Shown here in pieces: positions 7,455 through 10,160 of a stretch of DNA of 10,160 nucleotides. Under the pieces are notes generated by a model. The model ran no database searches. It was not told the origin of the DNA and was given only the letters and a program-made list of their open reading frames with translations. Origin of the DNA: JAZDEL01 sp043820655 (GTDB lineage Archaea; Iainarchaeota; Iainarchaeia; Iainarchaeales; JAZDEL01). The translations under genes and the position numbers were made by a program. The stretch covers positions 1 through 10,160 of the forward strand of contig JBDRDO010000017.1 of assembly GCA_043820655.1 (NCBI GenBank). Reading direction: 5' to 3'. Each line of letters starts with the position of its first letter. Positions within the stretch are counted from its first letter, which is position 1.

Positions 7455-7468
7455 ATATACTTGTATAT
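7455..7468. promoter_or_regulatory. Inverted repeat at the toxin gene start, candidate operator
   Basis: A perfect 6-2-6 inverted repeat, ATATAC TT GTATAT, starts 2 bases upstream of the toxin ATG (7453). It sits between the TATA-like box at 7477-7486 and the start codon, over the expected transcription start. This is where an autorepressing antitoxin would bind. The association is positional and has not been shown. Confidence 0.45.
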
Positions 7469-7476
7469 ACGTGGAA

Positions 7477-7486
7477 GTTTATAACC
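7477..7486. promoter_or_regulatory. Near-symmetric TATA-like box, possibly serving both directions
   Basis: The plus-strand sequence GTTTATAACC reads GGTTATAAAC on the minus strand. Its centre is about 27 bases from the toxin ATG (7453) on the minus strand, which would give a nearly leaderless toxin transcript. On the plus strand it lies about 33 bases before the ATG at 7515 of the small ORF. Archaeal TATA boxes usually lie about 25 bases before the transcription start, so both genes fit. Confidence 0.45.
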
Positions 7487-7514
7487 TTTTCTCTTGTAAG
7501 AATATATTGTGCAA

Positions 7515-7622
7515 ATGGCAGGAAAAAGAAATCCCCTGAAGGCGACCTTCGGAACTTTGAAGTTCTCGCGTTCTACTGAAAAAATTCTGCGTGAAGTAGG
7601 TAAGGGGTGCTGGGACAAATAA
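7515..7622 (+). CDS. Small 35-residue protein, antitoxin-tail-like
   Basis: An ATG-to-TAA frame of 35 codons lies on the plus strand between the toxin-antitoxin pair and aIF1A. It begins MAGKRNPLKATFGTLKF and ends LREVGKGCWDK. The middle segment FGTLKF followed by a charged helix and a terminal Trp-Asp resembles the toxin-binding C-terminal tails of VapB-type antitoxins. I recognise the pattern but cannot name a family. It diverges from the toxin gene, its ATG is about 33 bases after the shared TATA-like box, and there is no Shine-Dalgarno, which suits a short leader. It ends 10 bases before the convergent aIF1A stop. It could be a solitary antitoxin-like peptide, a remnant of a larger antitoxin, or a chance ORF. 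Confidence 0.5.
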   Translation: MAGKRNPLKATFGTLKFSRSTEKILREVGKGCWDK

Positions 7623-7632
7623 TTCAAAAAGT

Positions 7633-7968
7633 TCAGAGCGGCAGTTTATCCAGCAGGCCCTTCCTTCTCAGATGCTCGGTCTGAAATCCTAAATAGCGCC
7701 AGACAACATCCCCCTTAATCGGCTGGAAGTCCCATAATTTGACAATAACAACGTCCCCCTGCCTTATCCAGACGCGCTTTCTCATCTTTCCCGGAATGCG
7801 TATCATCCTTTCCTTTCCGTCCTCGCATGCAACCTTAATCTGGTTTGTGCCGTGCAGTTGCACAACAAGCCCGAACATCTCCAGCTCGTCCCTGCGTGGA
7901 GTCCTTATCCTGCGCAGCTGTTCCTGCTGTTCCTCCTGCTTCTTCTCCGCCTCTTTCTTGCCCGCCAA
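7633..7968 (-). CDS. eif1A: Translation initiation factor aIF1A
   Basis: This 111-residue protein is the archaeal homologue of eIF1A and bacterial IF1, which binds the small-subunit A site during initiation. Residues 1-25 are a charged tail rich in Lys, Glu and Gln. The OB fold (S1/IF1 type) covers about 28-92: EMFGLVVQLHGTNQIKV, then IRIPGKMRKRVWIRQGDVVIV, WDFQPIKGDVVWRY. The last segment EHLRRKGLL is the usual C-terminal helix. The start is TTG 7968, because no ATG or GTG exists between it and the in-frame stop codon of the preceding gene. A purine-rich GGATGTGAGG precedes it. It lies 21 bases after the DUF424 stop. Downstream, an oligo-T stretch on the minus strand just after the stop could terminate transcription before the toxin-antitoxin insertion, but this is weak. 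Confidence 0.96.
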   Translation of the reverse strand: MAGKKEAEKKQEEQQEQLRRIRTPRRDELEMFGLVVQLHGTNQIKVACEDGKERMIRIPGKMRKRVWIRQGDVVIVKLWDFQPIKGDVVWRYLGFQTEHLRRKGLLDKLPL

Positions 7969-7989
7969 TTCCTCACATCCTTTCCAAAA

Positions 7990-8280
7990 TCAAATCCTGA
8001 ATATCTGCACGTGCGGAACCCCGCCGATTCTAATTATGTTCCCCGCGCTTATTAAACCTTCCTCAATTGCAACCTTTACAGCGCGCTCCCCGAAAATATT
8101 TGCGCTTTCTGCCTCGGAAAGAAGTTCGCGCAGTTTTTCAGGCGTGCTTAGTTCCCCGCCGTAAAAATCCCTCTCAACAGTAACGTCGTACTTCCCTTCC
8201 TTCAGCCTTTTCCCCAATAGTTCCTTATCACAGCACGCAAGCACGCTTCTGCCCTGCGCATTGTGGATTTTAACGTACAG
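7990..8280 (-). CDS. DUF424 family protein, probably starting at CTG
   Basis: This protein of unknown function belongs to the archaeal DUF424 family, found beside translation genes. The full-length reading is 96 residues. It begins (L)YVKIHNAQGRSVLACCDKEL, continues with YDVTVERDFYGGEL, and ends NIIRIGGVPHVQIFRI. Family members begin with M-Y-V-K-I-H-like sequence, so the expected Met aligns with a CTG codon at 8280-8278. An in-frame TAG (8283-8281) directly precedes it, so no upstream start exists. A GGGGGTG lies 6 bases before the CTG, at good spacing for a ribosome-binding site. The first standard start is GTG 8244, which would remove 12 conserved residues and the first beta strand. It sits between aIF2 beta (33 bases) and aIF1A (21 bases), which supports a translation-related role. 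A sequencing error at the start codon is possible. Confidence 0.85.
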   Translation of the reverse strand: MYVKIHNAQGRSVLACCDKELLGKRLKEGKYDVTVERDFYGGELSTPEKLRELLSEAESANIFGERAVKVAIEEGLISAGNIIRIGGVPHVQIFRI

Positions 8281-8313
8281 CTAGCACACCCCCGACAAAT
8301 TGCGCCCGCGCAC

Positions 8314-8718
8314 CTATAACCTCTCCGCAGGAGACATTGCCCCGCATGCCTCGCACTTCATCATTCTCGTGCCCCTGTGCTCAATGAACTTTGTGTCAGG
8401 CTTTCCGCACTCGCCGCATAGCACGTGCCTTTTCATATATGCGCCAAAAAAGTTTGCAATCTGCATCTGCGAAAACTTGCTGTTCAGGACCAGTTTTCCG
8501 TCATCGACAGTCGCACTTGTGCCTGATTCCTTTGTCAAAAATTTAAGCGCGTGCTTTTCATCGCGGTGCACGGAATTTATAATCTGCCTGAAATTCCTCA
8601 CAAGCGTTTTGTTCCCCTGAATAAGCGAATCCGGCACCGGCATCTCAAACCTTACCCTTTCCTTGCTCTTCTCTGGCAGGTTCTTGTACGCGCGGTCAAG
8701 CATTTTTTCGTATTCCAT
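8314..8718 (-). CDS. eif2B: Translation initiation factor aIF2 subunit beta
   Basis: This 134-residue protein is the beta subunit of the archaeal initiation factor 2 heterotrimer, which delivers initiator Met-tRNA to the ribosome. The N-terminal part begins MEYEKMLDRAYKNLP. The central alpha-beta domain includes GNKTLVRNFRQIINSVHRD, with FLTKESGTSATVDDG and FSQMQIANFFGAYMKRHV. The C-terminal zinc ribbon has four Cys: C101 and C104 (CGEC), C122 and C125 (CEAC). Length matches the archaeal family. The start is ATG 8718. The frame stays open upstream, but that stretch is antisense to the membrane protein gene and unlike the family. There is no Shine-Dalgarno. A TTTAAA box centred about 25 bases before the ATG suggests leaderless transcription. 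It is the first gene of the leftward string. Confidence 0.96.
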   Translation of the reverse strand: MEYEKMLDRAYKNLPEKSKERVRFEMPVPDSLIQGNKTLVRNFRQIINSVHRDEKHALKFLTKESGTSATVDDGKLVLNSKFSQMQIANFFGAYMKRHVLCGECGKPDTKFIEHRGTRMMKCEACGAMSPAERL

Positions 8719-8800
8719 GAAGGATTTAGCCCACGCTTTCTTTAAAAAACAAACCCTTTTATATTCCCGTGAACATTCTAATTGCTGTTGTAGGTTTGTG
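8719..8800. promoter_or_regulatory. Overlapping divergent promoters for aIF2 beta and the VTT membrane protein
   Basis: This 82-base gap between divergent genes holds two TATA-like elements. One, at 8740-8750 (minus strand TTTTTTAAAG), is centred about 25 bases from the aIF2 beta ATG and predicts a leaderless message. The other, CTTTTATATT at 8756-8765 on the plus strand, is about 40 bases before the membrane-protein ATG (leader about 14 bases). It reads AATATAAAAG on the minus strand, so it could also serve aIF2 beta. Positions were judged by eye. Confidence 0.5.
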
Positions 8801-9307
8801 ATGCAAATGGTTGAGGCGCTTTTCACACAGCTGTTTTCGGATTTCGGCCTGCTCGGGCTTTTCATTGCGGCAATTATAGGCAATGCCTCGGTTTTCCTCC
8901 CAACTCCCATCGATTTCATTGTCCTTGCCGCCGGTGCAATAGCGCCCGGCTTCTGGTACGCGCTTGCAATCGGCATTGTCGGCGGCACAGGCGCGGCAAT
9001 CGGGGAGATGACTGCGTACATTCTGGGACTTCTCGGTGTAAGTGCGGCGGAAAGAGCCAAGCACCACGAGTTTGAGAAGATGAAGGAGGTGCGCAGGCGC
9101 CTTGCAAAATCAGGCATGGTTTTCATTGCGCTTGCATCGTTAACGCCTTTCCCATTTGACCTTGTCGGGATTGCCGCGGGAATAATAAAATACCCCCCTA
9201 AGAAATTTTTCATTGCCGCGCTCGCGGGAAAGTTGGTGCGTTATGTCCTCATCGCGCTTGCAGGATTTTACGGCTGGGGCATAATAGGCACTCTGTTTTT
9301 CATCTGA
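8801..9307 (+). CDS. VTT/DedA-family (YqaA-like) integral membrane protein
   Basis: This 168-residue membrane protein matches the VTT (SNARE-associated/DedA) fold, whose members are linked to lipid scrambling or membrane transport. Hydrophobic segments lie at about 15-47, 55-80, 107-129 and 136-167. Family marks are the early VFLPTPIDFIVLAAGA (first re-entrant loop with Pro residues), then GIVGGTGAAIGEMTAYILG. The second loop is SLTPFPFDLVGIAAGI, and KFFIAALAGKLVRY ends with the conserved Gly-Lys and Arg. A short cytosolic-type charged linker (AERAKHHEFEKMKEVRRR) separates the halves, which is typical. The start is placed at ATG 8801. GTG 8798 and ATG 8807 are also in frame and differ by only one or two residues. 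The open frame further upstream (to 8663) crosses the promoter and is antisense to aIF2 beta. The substrate is not predictable. Confidence 0.88.
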   Translation: MQMVEALFTQLFSDFGLLGLFIAAIIGNASVFLPTPIDFIVLAAGAIAPGFWYALAIGIVGGTGAAIGEMTAYILGLLGVSAAERAKHHEFEKMKEVRRRLAKSGMVFIALASLTPFPFDLVGIAAGIIKYPPKKFFIAALAGKLVRYVLIALAGFYGWGIIGTLFFI

Positions 9308-9337
9308 GCCGGTGTGAATGCCTGCCTCAATGGCGCA

Positions 9338-10160
9338 TCAAAAGCCAAGTGCGCCTGCTAACAGCCATGCAAGAATCATAAGCACTGTCTGCGGCGGAAG
9401 TGCGGGAAGCGCGCGGCCGGGCTTCTTTGCGCAGTAATCAATAGTCCAGAGCAAACCCGCAAGTGATGCCGCAAGTATCAGCATCGGCGCAACAAGGAAA
9501 AGCGGAAACACAAGCGCCTGTTTTCCCGCAGCCATAACCGAAACCGCAAAGGTAAGGGGAATTACCATATCTCCCGTGCCGAGTTCAAAGGTGTGCTCCT
9601 TTGTTGGCATGGCAAATGTGAATGAAAGGTTCTTTTTTGTTACTGCTTTTGCAATCGTAACCATGTGCTTTGTTTTGAAAACAGCAACCAAATCATAAAT
9701 TGCGAGCATGCTTATGAACACAAGCACAGGAAACACACCAAGTGAAACCCCTATCAATGCGCCTGCACCCGCTGCTGAAAGCACGCTTGTCACATTCCTA
9801 AGCCACAAATTTTTTGAGTAAATGTTCCTCAGTGCAACAAGCGCGATTGAAACCAGCCCGACAAAAACATGGTCCACAAAAGATGCAAAAACCAAAAAGC
9901 TTGTGCCAAGTATTGCCGCGCTCTCAAGGACTTTCATAAGCCAGTATAGCAATCTTCCAGTAAGGAACTTTATCGCAATCAGAAGGATGATTGTGAACCC
10001 TATTATGTATCCGAAAAGCCCGACACTGCTTTCAACATCCTCAGGCCCCTTTCCCGGAATAATCTCCGCGTGCACATTCTCCCTTATCAATGTGTTTGCG
10101 GTCCACAAACCAATGGCCTGGGTAATTAAAAAAAGAATTATCAATTGCGCGAAGAGTTCC
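9338..10160 (-). CDS. Presenilin / signal peptide peptidase homologue (A22-type intramembrane aspartyl protease), 5' partial
   Basis: This multi-pass membrane protein carries all three marks of GxGD intramembrane proteases, which cut transmembrane helices of substrates. Counting from the TTG at 10144, the first catalytic Asp is D151 in LAIYDLVAVF (the YD motif). The second is D192 in LGTGDMVIP (the GxGD motif). The PAL motif is at 247-249 in RALPALPPQ. Eight to nine hydrophobic segments are visible, with the charged loop KTKHMVTIAKAVTKK between the two Asp helices. The reading frame stays open past the TTG to the right edge (ELFAQ in frame), so the true start is probably outside the window and the TTG is internal. 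It converges on the VTT gene with 30 bases between stops. The native substrate is unknown. Confidence 0.9.
   Translation of the reverse strand, partial: ELFAQLIILFLITQAIGLWTANTLIRENVHAEIIPGKGPEDVESSVGLFGYIIGFTIILLIAIKFLTGRLLYWLMKVLESAAILGTSFLVFASFVDHVFVGLVSIALVALRNIYSKNLWLRNVTSVLSAAGAGALIGVSLGVFPVLVFISMLAIYDLVAVFKTKHMVTIAKAVTKKNLSFTFAMPTKEHTFELGTGDMVIPLTFAVSVMAAGKQALVFPLFLVAPMLILAASLAGLLWTIDYCAKKPGRALPALPPQTVLMILAWLLAGALGF

Noticed and set aside
7552..7565. Perfect inverted repeat GAACTT TG AAGTTC, possible hairpin
   Set aside because: It lies inside the small ORF and is explained by the codons for Gly-Thr-Leu-Lys-Phe. With a 2-base loop it is a poor hairpin, and no T run follows.
7454..7627. 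58-residue upstream extension of the DUF4258 toxin
   Set aside because: It runs through the TATA box and palindrome and across the small plus-strand ORF, with no family-like sequence. ATG 7453 gives the usual domain length.
8719..9213. Long minus-strand frame upstream of aIF2 beta
   Set aside because: It is antisense to the VTT membrane protein gene, and aIF2 beta family similarity begins at the ATG at 8718.
9308..9337. Possible terminator between the convergent VTT and presenilin-like genes
   Set aside because: The 30-base gap has no T run or convincing stem.

Overview
This window comes from an archaeon. Every housekeeping gene in it is an archaeal type: topoisomerase VI, translation factors aIF1A and aIF2 beta, a RIO1-type kinase, a two-KH protein of the Pno1/Dim2 type and a presenilin-like protease. 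The start codons are varied (ATG, GTG, TTG and probably one CTG). Promoter-like signals are archaeal TATA boxes, and there is no bacterial operon signature. The lineage cannot be fixed from this sequence. A small-genome or DPANN-like archaeon is only a guess.

Almost the whole window is one leftward (minus-strand) gene string, read from right to left: aIF2 beta (8718-8314), a DUF424 protein (8280-7990), aIF1A (7968-7633), a DUF4258 toxin / YgiT-zinc-finger-AbrB antitoxin pair (7453-6900), a RIO1 kinase (6899-6084), a KH protein (5969-5442), topoisomerase VI subunit B (5404-2081) and subunit A (2078 to beyond base 1). The core order aIF1A, RIO1, KH, top6B, top6A is one I recognise from other archaeal genomes. 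It joins translation initiation, small-subunit maturation and DNA topology in one neighbourhood. On the right, a plus-strand VTT/DedA-family membrane protein (8801-9307) diverges from aIF2 beta. It converges on a minus-strand presenilin/signal-peptide-peptidase homologue (9338 to the right edge, 5' end missing).

The main result is that both subunits of topoisomerase VI are split by large inteins that carry a LAGLIDADG homing endonuclease. The subunit B intein is complete (527 residues). It sits in the N-box of the ATPase site, between the conserved Asn and the following SLDAC. The subunit A intein starts directly before the expected Toprim DGD motif and runs off the left edge. Neither subunit should be active until its intein is spliced out.

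The second result is a toxin-antitoxin cassette between aIF1A and RIO1. The antitoxin stop codon abuts the RIO1 GTG start, and the RIO1 ribosome-binding site lies inside the antitoxin gene. The cassette has its own TATA box and a palindrome at its start. A previously unlisted 35-codon ORF that looks like an antitoxin tail runs divergently on the plus strand (7515-7622). Other points are a probable CTG start for the DUF424 gene and an AT-rich palindromic promoter before the KH gene.
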